Assembly (NCBI RefSeq): GCF_041321095.1
Contig: NZ_JBGGWE010000012.1
Location: forward strand, 150,239 to 214,238
Source of the DNA: Fibrella arboris
Lineage (GTDB): Bacteria > Bacteroidota > Bacteroidia > Cytophagales > Spirosomataceae
Direction of reading: 5' to 3'
Length of the DNA: 64,000 bases
The notes beneath the pieces are model-generated. The model was not told the DNA's origin. It did no database searches and was given only the letters and a program-made list of their open reading frames with translations. Within the stretch, counting starts at the first letter, position 1. Every line of letters begins with the position of its first letter. Below, in pieces: positions 1 through 8,816 of the stretch. A program made the position numbers and the translations under genes.

Positions 1-131
1 ACCTGCTCTGGATCGGTACGCTGGTGATGGTGATTGGCTTTGTTCTGGCTATTGTACGCCGCTACCGCGAGAACGATAAAATGGAAAGTAAGGCCGAGAA
101 AAAAGTAGCACCGAAACTCCAGCTTCGGTAG
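1..131 (+). CDS. Partial C-terminus of a membrane protein, probably a cytochrome c assembly (CcmF/CcsA-type) protein
   Basis: The open frame beginning at base 3 runs from outside the window to a TAG at 129-131. It encodes one hydrophobic segment (LLWIGTLVMVIGFVLAIVRR) followed by a charged tail. This end resembles the last transmembrane helix and basic tail of Bacteroidota haem-handling cytochrome c assembly proteins, but 42 residues are too few to be sure. The last eight residues (VAPKLQLR) and the stop codon are encoded by the left arm of a dispersed hairpin repeat that occurs again at 14904-14973, so the repeat has probably altered the C-terminus. A small membrane protein follows in the same direction. 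Confidence 0.45.
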   Translation, partial: LLWIGTLVMVIGFVLAIVRRYRENDKMESKAEKKVAPKLQLR

Positions 132-190
132 TATTAATTCAACATCAACTACCGAGGCTGGCCCCGCAGCGGCGGACCGTTTCGGTGCTA
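105..190. repeat. Hairpin repeat (GTAGCACCGAA family), degenerate copy
   Basis: The left arm, 105-131, starts GTAGCACCGAAACTCCAGC. The right arm, 148-190, ends GTTTCGGTGCTAC and carries a GC-rich insert containing CAGCGGCGGACCGT. A perfect copy with the same outer sequence lies at 14904-14973. The left arm doubles as the 3' end of the upstream reading frame. CAGCGGCGGACCGT recurs near 54400, upstream of lysS. Confidence 0.7.
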
Positions 191-196
191 CCTATC

Positions 197-439
197 ATGA
201 AACTACGCGATACCCTGTTACTTTGTGCGTTCATTGGTGCGTTGCTCCTCTGGATACTGGAGATTCGCCGGGTTGGGTTTTCGGGGAGTTACGACCTGCT
301 GCTGCTGGCCATTGTTTTTCTGTTCGCCTTTCAGTTTTTCCGGGTACGTGACCAGCAGAAGAACAAAGACGTGTCGCCCACGATCAAACAAATGATCGAC
401 AAACGGAAGCAGGACGCTCAAAAGAAAGGCAAGAAATAG
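197..439 (+). CDS. Small two-helix membrane protein of unknown function
   Basis: An 80-residue protein is read from the ATG at 197. A GTG at 185 is in frame, but it lies inside the hairpin repeat and is an unlikely start. The sequence has a hydrophobic helix at about residues 5-22, a second at about 33-52, and a lysine-rich C-terminal tail (DKRKQDAQKKGKK). I do not recognise a family. It ends 10 bases before the CNNM/CBS gene in the same direction, so the two are probably co-transcribed and may act at the same membrane. Confidence 0.6.
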   Translation: MKLRDTLLLCAFIGALLLWILEIRRVGFSGSYDLLLLAIVFLFAFQFFRVRDQQKNKDVSPTIKQMIDKRKQDAQKKGKK

Positions 440-449
440 CCGACCGTCA

Positions 450-1727
450 ATGACCTACTCCCTGCTTTTTGCCGTTCTGTTTGCGCTGGTTGCCACTGGT
501 TTCTTTGCGGCGGTCGAAACGGCTTATACCTCAGTAAACAGACTGTATTTCGATCTACACGGCAAACAGGGCCCATTGGGTGAGAAACTGGTGTCGCGTT
601 TCCTGAAAAATCCGATCCTGTTCGTTGGTACCACACTCACCGGGAACACGCTCTTTCTGGTGCTCTATGCCGTGCTGGGCGTAACGGTATTGAATCCGTT
701 GCTGGAAGCGCTCTTGCCCGCCGATTTCGACAGCCCGATAGCCCTGCTGGCGATTGAGACGCTGATTCTGACGCTGATCTTTTTGCCCTTTGCCGATTAT
801 TTGCCCAAGAGCCTGGCCCTGATTCACCCCGATGCGTTTCTGGAGAAACTGGCCGTTCCGCTCTGGGTTATCTACCAGGGCATTGCGCCACTGGTTCGTG
901 TACTGGTGGGCGCGGCCCGGCTATTCAATAAATATGTGCTGCGGCAAAACGTAGCAGAGTTACGCCCCGTTTTCGGACTTACCGACCTGAATAACTACCT
1001 CCAGCACCTGAACCAGAGCCCTGCTGAAGCCGAAGAGGATGGGCAGGTCGACGCCAAAATCTTCAATAACGCCATCGGTTTTCGCGACGTGCGGGTGCGC
1101 GATTGTCTGGTGCCACGCACTGAAATCGCCGCCGTCGCTACCGATGACACGATTGATGAATTAAGACTGATTTTTCAGCAGAGCGGCCATTCCAAGATCC
1201 TGGTTTATCGGGATAGTATCGACGACGTAATTGGCTATTGCCATGCATCTGGTCTGTTTAGAAAGCCCCAGCAGATCGAAGATATTCTATTGCCGATGCT
1301 GACCGTACCCGAAACAATGCCCGCACAGGATATGTTGCTTCGGTTTCTTTCTGAACGGAAAAGCATTGCCCTGGTTGTCGATGAATTCGGCGGTACGGCG
1401 GGCATGATCACCGTGGAAGACATCGTGGAGCAGATCTTCGGCGAAATTCAGGATGAATACGACGTCAACGAAGACTGGGTTGAGCAACAACTCGACGACC
1501 GGACGTACCTGTTATCTGCCCGCCATGAAATCGACGACCTGAACGAAAAGTACAACTGGGAACTGCCGGAGGGCGACTATGAAACGCTGGGTGGTCTGAT
1601 CTTGTCAATCAATGAAGACTTACCCAATGTGGGCGATACCTTCGACATGGCACCGTACACGTTCATCATCGAATCGGTGCAGGGTACGCGTATTGATACT
1701 GTCAGGGTAACGGTAGGGCGAGGCTAG
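450..1727 (+). CDS. CNNM/CBS-domain membrane protein (HlyC/CorC family, GldE-like)
   Basis: A 425-residue protein with an N-terminal CNNM membrane domain (about 1-190, several hydrophobic helices, with the family-like FFAAVETAYTSVNRL near the start). A CBS-domain pair follows at about 205-325, including VVDEFGGTAGMITVEDIVEQ, and then a C-terminal CorC/HlyC domain (about 340-425, with YETLGGLILSI). The family is linked to divalent cation transport or efflux. In Bacteroidota the related GldE protein supports gliding, but the sequence alone cannot separate GldE from other paralogues. The length is normal. The gene ends at a strong bidirectional hairpin. Confidence 0.88.
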   Translation: MTYSLLFAVLFALVATGFFAAVETAYTSVNRLYFDLHGKQGPLGEKLVSRFLKNPILFVGTTLTGNTLFLVLYAVLGVTVLNPLLEALLPADFDSPIALLAIETLILTLIFLPFADYLPKSLALIHPDAFLEKLAVPLWVIYQGIAPLVRVLVGAARLFNKYVLRQNVAELRPVFGLTDLNNYLQHLNQSPAEAEEDGQVDAKIFNNAIGFRDVRVRDCLVPRTEIAAVATDDTIDELRLIFQQSGHSKILVYRDSIDDVIGYCHASGLFRKPQQIEDILLPMLTVPETMPAQDMLLRFLSERKSIALVVDEFGGTAGMITVEDIVEQIFGEIQDEYDVNEDWVEQQLDDRTYLLSARHEIDDLNEKYNWELPEGDYETLGGLILSINEDLPNVGDTFDMAPYTFIIESVQGTRIDTVRVTVGRG

Positions 1728-1731
1728 TAAC

Positions 1732-1795
1732 GTGACGTCCTTGTCAATAAAAATGCCCGGCACTAACCGGGCATTTTTATTGACAAGGACGTCAC
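1732..1795. terminator. Bidirectional terminator between convergent genes
   Basis: Perfect 29-base arms (1732-1760 and 1767-1795) flank a six-base loop. The inner stem ATGCCCGG/CCGGGCAT is flanked by A5 and T5 runs, so it works as an intrinsic terminator on both strands. The TGA stop of the minus-strand gene (1792-1794) lies inside the right arm. Confidence 0.9.
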
Positions 1796-2172
1796 AACTG
1801 ACTGGCAAAAAGCCGTAGGGAGGTAGCCACGTTTTCGAGCCTGTTGACCGTTTGCTCCTGAATGTTCGAGTTCTGCGTCAATTGAGAAGTATGGTCGGCC
1901 AGGGTCATGAGCAGTTCGCGGATGCGGTCTGGGTCAGGGTTCGCAAGCTGCAACTGCCCCTTCAACTCCTTCAGTTTGTTTTCGATCCGTTCGGTAGTTG
2001 CATTTCCTTCAATCACCTGAAGCCAGCCGCTGACAAGCTTTGCGCCGTCGGTAGCGGAGGTAGTCGAAGAAGCGTGTTCGCCGAAAATGGCGGCTGTCTG
2101 GTCAAACAGTCGTTGATCCAATGCGTGTGAGGCCATGGTTTGCGTGTCAGAGGACGTTGAGTGATACTTCAT
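1792..2172 (-). CDS. Hypothetical protein, helical, 126 aa
   Basis: A 126-residue polar, alanine- and glutamine-rich protein with no signal peptide or membrane segment. Its centre (about 55-105) is a predicted long helix with leucines spaced as in a coiled coil (ERIENKLKELKGQLQ). I recognise no family. It lies downstream of the tamB-like gene on the same strand, 263 bases away, and shares the terminator at 1732-1795 with the CNNM gene. Its reading frame has normal base composition and a plausible ATG at 2170-2172. Confidence 0.6.
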   Translation of the reverse strand: MKYHSTSSDTQTMASHALDQRLFDQTAAIFGEHASSTTSATDGAKLVSGWLQVIEGNATTERIENKLKELKGQLQLANPDPDRIRELLMTLADHTSQLTQNSNIQEQTVNRLENVATSLRLFASQL

Positions 2173-2435
2173 TTGGTAGCGGTAGAACGGCTGGTATGCC
2201 TGTTTGTTTGCCGAAAAGAGGCAAAATGAGCCTTCGGAAAGGCGTGAGTCTACCCAGTGTGAACTCCTTTACCGATTGCCCGAAATGTCGGCGGTCGCTG
2301 GTGGCGTTGCCAGAGTATCATTCCATTTTATCTACCTGTCTTTTTATATTGGTATATATTTTAATGTTCGTATATGAAAAAAATATAACAAGAATAGTCT
2401 ACAACTATAAAAGATGGGTAATGGCGGCAACGTAC

Positions 2436-5400
2436 CTACTTATCCTGATTGCCGGATAAATCGGCGGAGGAATTAGGCGGTGGGGTAGCCAGCGGTTGTG
2501 TACCGGTCGTAGGCGGAGCGGGTTGTTCAGGTGTCGGAATGCCCGGTTTCACCGATTTAGATCCACCAAATAGCAGGCGGTTAAATGACCGGGTATAGAG
2601 CATGCTAATGCCGCCGCTGGTTGTCAGCGTGGCCGAACTAAGGCTCAACGTACCCAGCGCACTCTGCTGGTTGCGGTTATACATCTTGGCGCGTAGCCGT
2701 CCGTCGGGCGTGAGCCAGTATTCCAGTGTCCATTCGCCGAGCAGACTGGCCGCGCTCGCCTGGCTTTGTCCGTACGTAAAGCCACCGTCGCGGCTGACAC
2801 GCAGGCGGTCATTGAGCAGTCGGTAGGAGACGCGCAGTTGCAGGTTGTTGAGCAGGTTATCGCTCGCTTGTGTGCCGGTGGCAGATCCCAGTACATTGCC
2901 TAGCGACACCCCAACATTCAGCTTTTCATCCACATTGGAAAAGAGCTGGCTCAACCGGTTCGACACAATTTCGCCCAGTGCATTGCCCACGCCGCCCTGC
3001 ACGTCCTGACTGAACAGGTTGGAGCCTTCGGGTATCAACTGATTGAAAATCAACAGGCTACTGACCTGTTTGGTCAATTCCTGATCATTGCTTTGCAGCC
3101 GGTTCTCAAAGGCCGTAACCGCCTGCCTGAACTCCGACGACGCCGGGTATTCCTTCACTTTCAGGTCGAATCCAACGTCGGGGGTGGTCAGCTGGCCGGT
3201 TAGCTTAATGAGCAGATCAACCGGATAGCGGCGGGTGCGGTCGGGTGAATTGTTGTTTATGTTCGACGACGTACCTGACGTGGGCAGCAACGCACCCAGC
3301 GAGGTAAACTGAGTGTAGGCTGCCGTTACGTCGATCATGGCGCCGTAGGGGTCGCCTGTCCAGGTAATGCGGCTGTTGGGCCGAATCTGGAATTTCTTGT
3401 TCAACAGATTCTGGAACGTGAAGGTGTAATCACCCTGCGTGATCCCATACGTACCGGTCATTGTGAAATCACCCTTCGTATCGACATTCATGGCAATGCG
3501 CCCTTCACCGTACGTGCGAATAATATCGCCTGACTGCCGGTCGAATTGCACTTCGCAATAGGCATCGGGGGTGATATCAAACTTGAAATCCATGGTGATC
3601 CCCGACAGGTCAACGGCCTGATGGGCACTATCTTTCGTGGCCGTCTGGCGGCTGGCAAACTGAATATAATCCTGCTGGCTAACCGAGGCGGCGCCATCGA
3701 GGGGGATATACATGCGCGTGCCCTTGTTACTCTGCATATCAGCTTTCACCGTCAGGTTATCGAGTGGGCCAAAGAGTTCAGCTTTGCCGGTGATAACCGC
3801 CTGGCCATAGAAGAGGTCATTGTCTTTGGCGGTGGTGTTCATGATGCGGAATTTCTGCAAATCAGCATCGAACCCAAGCTGGAAGAACTTGAAATTGTCG
3901 TGATACACGCCACCACGAACCACGGCTGTATTCCCCTCGGGGTCACGCAGGATCATGCGACGCGTGACAATTTCGTTATCGCCGAAGTAAACGGTATTGT
4001 CAAAGAAGAGGTCGGCTTTCAGGTAATCGAACGTGGTGCGTCCTTTTTTGATATCAACTGAACCGCTCAGCAGGGGGGCTTTAGGTGTGCCCTTAACATC
4101 GACTTTCCCAACCAGGGTGCCGCCAAAGTTCGAGAAAAGCCCCTTGGTAAACGGCTCGGCCAATCGAAGTTCGGTGTTATTGAAGAGGGCCTGTAGCGCC
4201 AGCGAATTGGTTTTCAGGCCCGGCGTATACGTACCTGTCAGCGTAAACACATCGGCCCGGTCACGGATCAGGCGGGCATCGACATTTACCCGCTCGGCCA
4301 GCGGGTCATAGGCTCCCGAACCCACCACATCGCCAATCACGGCGTTTTCATAGGCCAGGCCGGTCACGTTCAACTGACTTTCAACAATCGCGGCCTTATA
4401 CAGATTACGGAGCTGAACAGTGCCGTTTAAAAGACCTCCCAGCTTAGTGTTTAGCACCGGATTGAGCGAACTCAACTGAAAACTACGCGCTGCCAGATCC
4501 AGCCGGGCCGACGAATCGGTTGATACTTTGCCGGTGGCCGTAATGAATTGATTCTGATTGGAAACTGTGACATTCTGTAGCGTAAATTCATTGCCAACCA
4601 TCCTGACGAGGCTTTCAGGATTCAACGTCCAGTCGGTATCCAGCAGGCGTAACTTCGACTGGCGGAAGGTAAGATCGATGGCATCGCCTTTGAACCGGAG
4701 TTCACCATTCAGGTCGGCCTGATTAGAGGTGCCTGTCTGACCGACGCTGCTTGTAAAATCAATATGGTCCTGATCCCACGAAGCCTCTACGTTCAGGTTT
4801 TGCGTAGGAGCCAGCCCGCCCAGTTTCTGCCGGGCCGACGATAGGACAGCCGATGCCAGCACCTCTTCCGAGTTCGTGAATTTGGACGTAGTCAGATCCA
4901 GGTCGGTCGGGCCAAACGCATAATCAGCCAGCCATAGCGAGTCGGTGGTAACGTTGGCTGTAATAAACTGGGTGTTGTCGGCCGTATAGCGGCCAACAAG
5001 TCGTGTGCCGGTAGCTACATAGGCAGGCAGGTTCAGGAACGTCAGTAATGGGCGGACGTTCCGAACCGTCATCAGGTAATCGACGTGGTAAGCGGCTGGC
5101 TTTTCGCGCAGGGAGCGGATCAGCTTGTCGGCATAATATGCTTTCCGGCCCGATGCATCACCGGCGAAATACAGCTGATACTCACTGACCAGCCGATTCA
5201 GGTCAGCTATCGTTCGGTTAGGCTGGTAGTTGCCCTGAAGGCGGGCCGACAGAAAATCGGAGTTGATATTCAGATAGCGGCTTTGCGCTCCCTCGATCGT
5301 CGACACGACCGAGAGCGTATCGACGGCCAGATTACGCCCGTTCAGGGTCAGGAAGGCGTCCCGGAAATAGGCATTCCCTGCCAGCTGATCTACCGAATTG

Positions 5401-7136
5401 CCCTCCAGAATCGCATCGACATAAGTGCTGATCGTGAGCGAATCGCGGGTGTAGCCGAGGGCACGCAGATCGGCCTGCTGCACCGTACCGCGCACATCGA
5501 ATTGGTTGCGAGGGCCACGCAGATCAAATTCGCCATCCAGGTTGAGCTTGGCGTTAGGGTCGCGCAGGGCTACGTGTCCATTGAAATACGCTTTTTGCAG
5601 ATTGCCTTGCACCACCAGGTTTTTGTAGTCGTAGCCACCAAAGCCGAACCGGGCAAACTGGCCGTCGATATCGGCCTGGGCACGACTGATGTCTGTGCCA
5701 CGACCTTTCAAATAGCCATGCCCGTCTATAGCCTGCAACGTACCCGGCTGATTGATCAGCTCACCCACCTGAAAATTGTCGGCGGTGAGATCAGCTTCGT
5801 AGGTCGTCTGATCGGGCTGATCGGCGAGTTTAAGTTTCAGCTTGCCAGCCACCCGACCCAGCGCTGAGCTAAACTGCCCATTGGTGGTAAAGTCATCAAA
5901 TGCCCCGGTGAAAGTGGCATTGAACGCCAACGTACCCAGCTTGGCCATGGTCTGGTTAAACGATGGCTCGGGATAATATTGCCGAATGTCGGCCATGGTC
6001 ACCAGCGAAGGCTGAAAGCGGAGGTTCACCAGCAGATGATCCATATCGGGCAGGCCTTTAAAAGCCAGATCACCAACCAATCGGCTGCGCCCCTGCGGAC
6101 CAAAGCGCAGGTTTGTATTGACCAGACTGAGGTCAACTACCCTTCCCCGCATAGTCCCACTCAAAAACCAGGTTTCGTTGAGCTGTCGGACATACTCACT
6201 GAAAGCGCCCAGATCGGCCGAACGGATGATGGTATTGCCAAAATTAGCCCGTATGGCCACTTTCGTGTTAAAGTCACCCATGTCGCTCTGGGTGTTGTAC
6301 AGAAAGGCGACGTAATCGCGAATGACCGAGTTGTTCACCGACATGTACAGGTTGGCAAACTCCATTTTCTTCGACGAATACATGAACTTCGTGTCCATCC
6401 GCTTCACGGTCAGGCCCGTTTGCCGGTCAATGGTGCGCAGCTTGGTCACACTAAGCGCAATGGTGTCGCCCAGCACCAGAAAATCCTTGACGTCCCCGTT
6501 GATAGCCGATAGCCGGAGATGGTTGTAATCGAAGTCTTTCGGGTTCTTCATATACGCCTCACGCGGGTCGTCCATCGAGAAGAATCCGTCAACCACGGCT
6601 ACTTTGCCAATGGTAAAGGGGGCATGCATATCGCTGTGCACGTTGATGGTAGCCGGATCGGAGGTAAGGCGTTCAATGGCCGCAATGAAATCGTCGAGGT
6701 TCAGGTCGCCCGTTTTAGGACTGTAGATCAGCTGTACGTTCGGCTTATAGAGTACCACCTCGTCGAGGTGAGTGGCGCTGGTTGGTTTACGGAGCTGAGT
6801 GCCCGGTTTCAGGAACAGTGTCGTCAGCCAGTCAGGAAGGGTCGTAAAATCAACGAAATTGCCCAGGTTATAATCCACTTCCAGCCGCCCGATATGGATC
6901 ATGGGCCGGTTCTGGAAATCCCGGACCCTGACATCTTCGAGCGTCAGCGTATCAAACCATTTAATGGACGCCTGCCCGATGTCTACCTGCATACCAAGTT
7001 TCCCGGTAGCCCATTTGGCGGCGCGTTGTACCAGGTAAGTCTGCACAGGTGGCAACTGCAACATCACCCAAAGCGTTACAAAGGCCAGCATCACCAGCAG
7101 TAACGTTTTCAGGAGTATGTGAACAAATGACCGCAT
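2436..7136 (-). CDS. tamB: TamB-like translocation/assembly module protein (DUF490)
   Basis: A 1566-residue protein with one N-terminal transmembrane anchor (about 7-27, LLLVMLAFVTLWVML), an AsmA-like start, a long beta-rich periplasmic region, and a C-terminal TamB/DUF490 domain over about the last 400 residues (for example GLFSNFGGTLVGKVDVKG, then DNLTVKADMQSNKGTRMYIP). TamB-like proteins form a lipid-conducting groove between inner and outer membranes and work with a BamA-type partner; no such partner gene is in this window. The C-terminus is a proline-rich tail. Length and architecture fit Bacteroidota TamB. It carries two antisense copies of the ACGTACCTG motif (3269, 4229). Confidence 0.9.
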   Translation of the reverse strand: MRSFVHILLKTLLLVMLAFVTLWVMLQLPPVQTYLVQRAAKWATGKLGMQVDIGQASIKWFDTLTLEDVRVRDFQNRPMIHIGRLEVDYNLGNFVDFTTLPDWLTTLFLKPGTQLRKPTSATHLDEVVLYKPNVQLIYSPKTGDLNLDDFIAAIERLTSDPATINVHSDMHAPFTIGKVAVVDGFFSMDDPREAYMKNPKDFDYNHLRLSAINGDVKDFLVLGDTIALSVTKLRTIDRQTGLTVKRMDTKFMYSSKKMEFANLYMSVNNSVIRDYVAFLYNTQSDMGDFNTKVAIRANFGNTIIRSADLGAFSEYVRQLNETWFLSGTMRGRVVDLSLVNTNLRFGPQGRSRLVGDLAFKGLPDMDHLLVNLRFQPSLVTMADIRQYYPEPSFNQTMAKLGTLAFNATFTGAFDDFTTNGQFSSALGRVAGKLKLKLADQPDQTTYEADLTADNFQVGELINQPGTLQAIDGHGYLKGRGTDISRAQADIDGQFARFGFGGYDYKNLVVQGNLQKAYFNGHVALRDPNAKLNLDGEFDLRGPRNQFDVRGTVQQADLRALGYTRDSLTISTYVDAILEGNSVDQLAGNAYFRDAFLTLNGRNLAVDTLSVVSTIEGAQSRYLNINSDFLSARLQGNYQPNRTIADLNRLVSEYQLYFAGDASGRKAYYADKLIRSLREKPAAYHVDYLMTVRNVRPLLTFLNLPAYVATGTRLVGRYTADNTQFITANVTTDSLWLADYAFGPTDLDLTTSKFTNSEEVLASAVLSSARQKLGGLAPTQNLNVEASWDQDHIDFTSSVGQTGTSNQADLNGELRFKGDAIDLTFRQSKLRLLDTDWTLNPESLVRMVGNEFTLQNVTVSNQNQFITATGKVSTDSSARLDLAARSFQLSSLNPVLNTKLGGLLNGTVQLRNLYKAAIVESQLNVTGLAYENAVIGDVVGSGAYDPLAERVNVDARLIRDRADVFTLTGTYTPGLKTNSLALQALFNNTELRLAEPFTKGLFSNFGGTLVGKVDVKGTPKAPLLSGSVDIKKGRTTFDYLKADLFFDNTVYFGDNEIVTRRMILRDPEGNTAVVRGGVYHDNFKFFQLGFDADLQKFRIMNTTAKDNDLFYGQAVITGKAELFGPLDNLTVKADMQSNKGTRMYIPLDGAASVSQQDYIQFASRQTATKDSAHQAVDLSGITMDFKFDITPDAYCEVQFDRQSGDIIRTYGEGRIAMNVDTKGDFTMTGTYGITQGDYTFTFQNLLNKKFQIRPNSRITWTGDPYGAMIDVTAAYTQFTSLGALLPTSGTSSNINNNSPDRTRRYPVDLLIKLTGQLTTPDVGFDLKVKEYPASSEFRQAVTAFENRLQSNDQELTKQVSSLLIFNQLIPEGSNLFSQDVQGGVGNALGEIVSNRLSQLFSNVDEKLNVGVSLGNVLGSATGTQASDNLLNNLQLRVSYRLLNDRLRVSRDGGFTYGQSQASAASLLGEWTLEYWLTPDGRLRAKMYNRNQQSALGTLSLSSATLTTSGGISMLYTRSFNRLLFGGSKSVKPGIPTPEQPAPPTTGTQPLATPPPNSSADLSGNQDK

Positions 7137-7257
7137 GCAGGGTGTAGTGGTGAGGCTGTCCCGGCTACCGTAGGTTTCGATCGGAAATGGGCCTCACGGT
7201 TTAAAGGAATACAGGTTAAACGGTAAAAGCGTTGATTTCGTTACACATTTTCGCGCC

Positions 7258-7674
7258 TCAATTTGTAGGCGGTATGGTTGGCCCGATCAGGTCCCAGAGG
7301 TTACCATACAGGTCCGCAAAGACGGCTACTGTCCCGTAGGGTTGAACGGCAGGTTCACGCACGATCTGAACCCCGTTTTGGGTTAACCGCTGAAAGTCGC
7401 GCCAGAAATCGTCGGTGTTCAGAAACAGGAAAACGCGCCCACCCGTCTGGTTGCCAATCCGGCTCCGTTGCCCATCGTCAGCCGCTCTGGCGAGCAATAA
7501 CTGGCAGCCCGGCGATTCGGGCGATTGCCCTGGTGGCGCCACCCGTACCCAGCGCTTGGTGTCGCTCAGCGTGGTATCTTCAACGAGCGTGAAATTCAGC
7601 TTATCTACGTAGAAACGGATGGCCGCATCGTAGTCCTCAACGACCAGGGCAATCTGAGCAATGGTTTGTGGCAT
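7258..7674 (-). CDS. VOC (glyoxalase/bleomycin resistance) family protein
   Basis: A 138-residue protein read from the ATG at 7672-7674 (MPQTIAQIALVVEDYDAAI). A longer frame to 7788 exists but runs over the tsaD promoter and start. It has the beta-alpha-beta-beta-beta core of the vicinal oxygen chelate superfamily. The family C-terminal strand appears as GTVAVFADLYGNLWDLIGP, where metal ligands usually sit, although here the usual glutamate before the end is not obvious. The substrate cannot be told. It is divergent from tsaD with a 46-base gap. Confidence 0.8.
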   Translation of the reverse strand: MPQTIAQIALVVEDYDAAIRFYVDKLNFTLVEDTTLSDTKRWVRVAPPGQSPESPGCQLLLARAADDGQRSRIGNQTGGRVFLFLNTDDFWRDFQRLTQNGVQIVREPAVQPYGTVAVFADLYGNLWDLIGPTIPPTN

Positions 7675-7707
7675 GGGGTGTTGCGGTGGCAGTGCGGTAA
7701 AAGGTTG

Positions 7708-7715
7708 TAATTTTG
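7708..7715 (+). promoter_or_regulatory. Bacteroidota -7 promoter element for tsaD
   Basis: TAATTTTG matches TAnnTTTG. It ends five bases before the tsaD ATG at 7721, so the predicted transcription start is at or next to the start codon and the message would be leaderless or nearly so. No good -33 TTTG is seen at the usual spacing. Confidence 0.55.
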
Positions 7716-7720
7716 CAGGA

Positions 7721-8731
7721 ATGACACTGCTTGCCATCGAATCATCCTGCGACGAAACTTCGGCCTCTGTACTCACAGATGGCCGCATCCTGTCGAATAG
7801 TATTGCTGCTCAACTCATTCACGAACGCTACGGCGGGGTGGTACCCGAACTGGCCTCACGGGCACACCAACAGCATATTGTACTGGTGGTCGAGCAGGCA
7901 TTGGCAGAGGCAAAGGTAGCAAAAACGGAACTGTCAGCCATTGCCTTCACGCGTGGGCCAGGGCTGCTGGGGTCACTGCTGGTGGGGGCATCGTTCGCCA
8001 AGGCGTTTGCGCTGGGGCTGAATGTTCCGCTTATCGAAGTAAACCACATGCAGGCGCACGTACTGGCCCATTTCATTAAAGATTCCCCGGATCAGAACGT
8101 ACCTGATTTCCCGTTTCTCTGCCTCACGGTGAGTGGTGGACATACGCAGCTGGTTCGGGTAGACGCCCCGCTTGCTATGCAGGTGATTGGCCAGACGCAG
8201 GACGATGCCGTTGGGGAGGCGTTCGATAAATCGGCCAAACTGCTGGGGTTGCCGTATCCCGGTGGGCCGCTGATCGACAAATATGCGAAGCTGGGTAACC
8301 CGCTGGCCTATCCTTTTCCACTGACCGATATGCCCGATCTGGATTTTTCGTTTAGCGGGATCAAAACGGCGATCATGTACTTCCTCCGCGATCAGACGCG
8401 CAAGCACCCAGCGTTTGTGGCTGATAACCTGAACGACATTTGCGCCAGTATTCAGCATACCCTGATACAGATGTTGTTGAAGAAGCTCACTAAAGCGGTG
8501 CGCGAGACCGGTATCCGTCAGATCGCCATTGCGGGTGGCGTATCGGCCAACAGCGGCCTGCGCAATAGTCTGCTCGAACTGGGTGCCGAACAGAACTGGC
8601 AGGTGTTCATTCCGAAGTTTGAGTATTGCACTGATAACGCCGCCATGATTGCCATGGCGGCTTATTTTAAATACCAGCAACATGAATTCGTTGGTCAGGA
8701 CGTTAGTCCAATGCCTCGAATGGCGTTATGA
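7721..8731 (+). CDS. tsaD: tRNA N6-adenosine threonylcarbamoyltransferase TsaD
   Basis: A 336-residue protein with the ASKHA fold. The N-terminal signature is AIESSCDETSASVL, the metal-binding HMQAH has its histidines at about 109 and 113, and the glycine-rich block AIAGGVSANSGLR is near 275-290. It transfers the threonylcarbamoyl group to A37 of ANN-decoding tRNAs, working with TsaB (encoded at 45595-46314) and TsaE. The ATG at 7721 is preferred over an in-frame ATG at 7661 because it starts the conserved family sequence and follows the -7 element directly. The length is standard. Confidence 0.97.
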   Translation: MTLLAIESSCDETSASVLTDGRILSNSIAAQLIHERYGGVVPELASRAHQQHIVLVVEQALAEAKVAKTELSAIAFTRGPGLLGSLLVGASFAKAFALGLNVPLIEVNHMQAHVLAHFIKDSPDQNVPDFPFLCLTVSGGHTQLVRVDAPLAMQVIGQTQDDAVGEAFDKSAKLLGLPYPGGPLIDKYAKLGNPLAYPFPLTDMPDLDFSFSGIKTAIMYFLRDQTRKHPAFVADNLNDICASIQHTLIQMLLKKLTKAVRETGIRQIAIAGGVSANSGLRNSLLELGAEQNWQVFIPKFEYCTDNAAMIAMAAYFKYQQHEFVGQDVSPMPRMAL

Positions 8732-8816
8732 AAAATTGAGTTGGCGATTCGTTACTGACACAGGCGTGTTCCGGCGGCCTCCAATCCATCGTTCGTGATT
8801 CCTCATCCAAAATCCC

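Noticed and set aside
5085..5867. Long plus-strand frame (260 codons) opposite the tamB-like gene, with others at 3546, 5979 and 6519
   Set aside because: All lie opposite a well-supported 1566-residue protein, show no domain, and follow from its codon use on the other strand.
7973..8683. Minus-strand frame of 236 codons opposite tsaD
   Set aside because: tsaD is fully supported; the opposite frame has no recognisable features.
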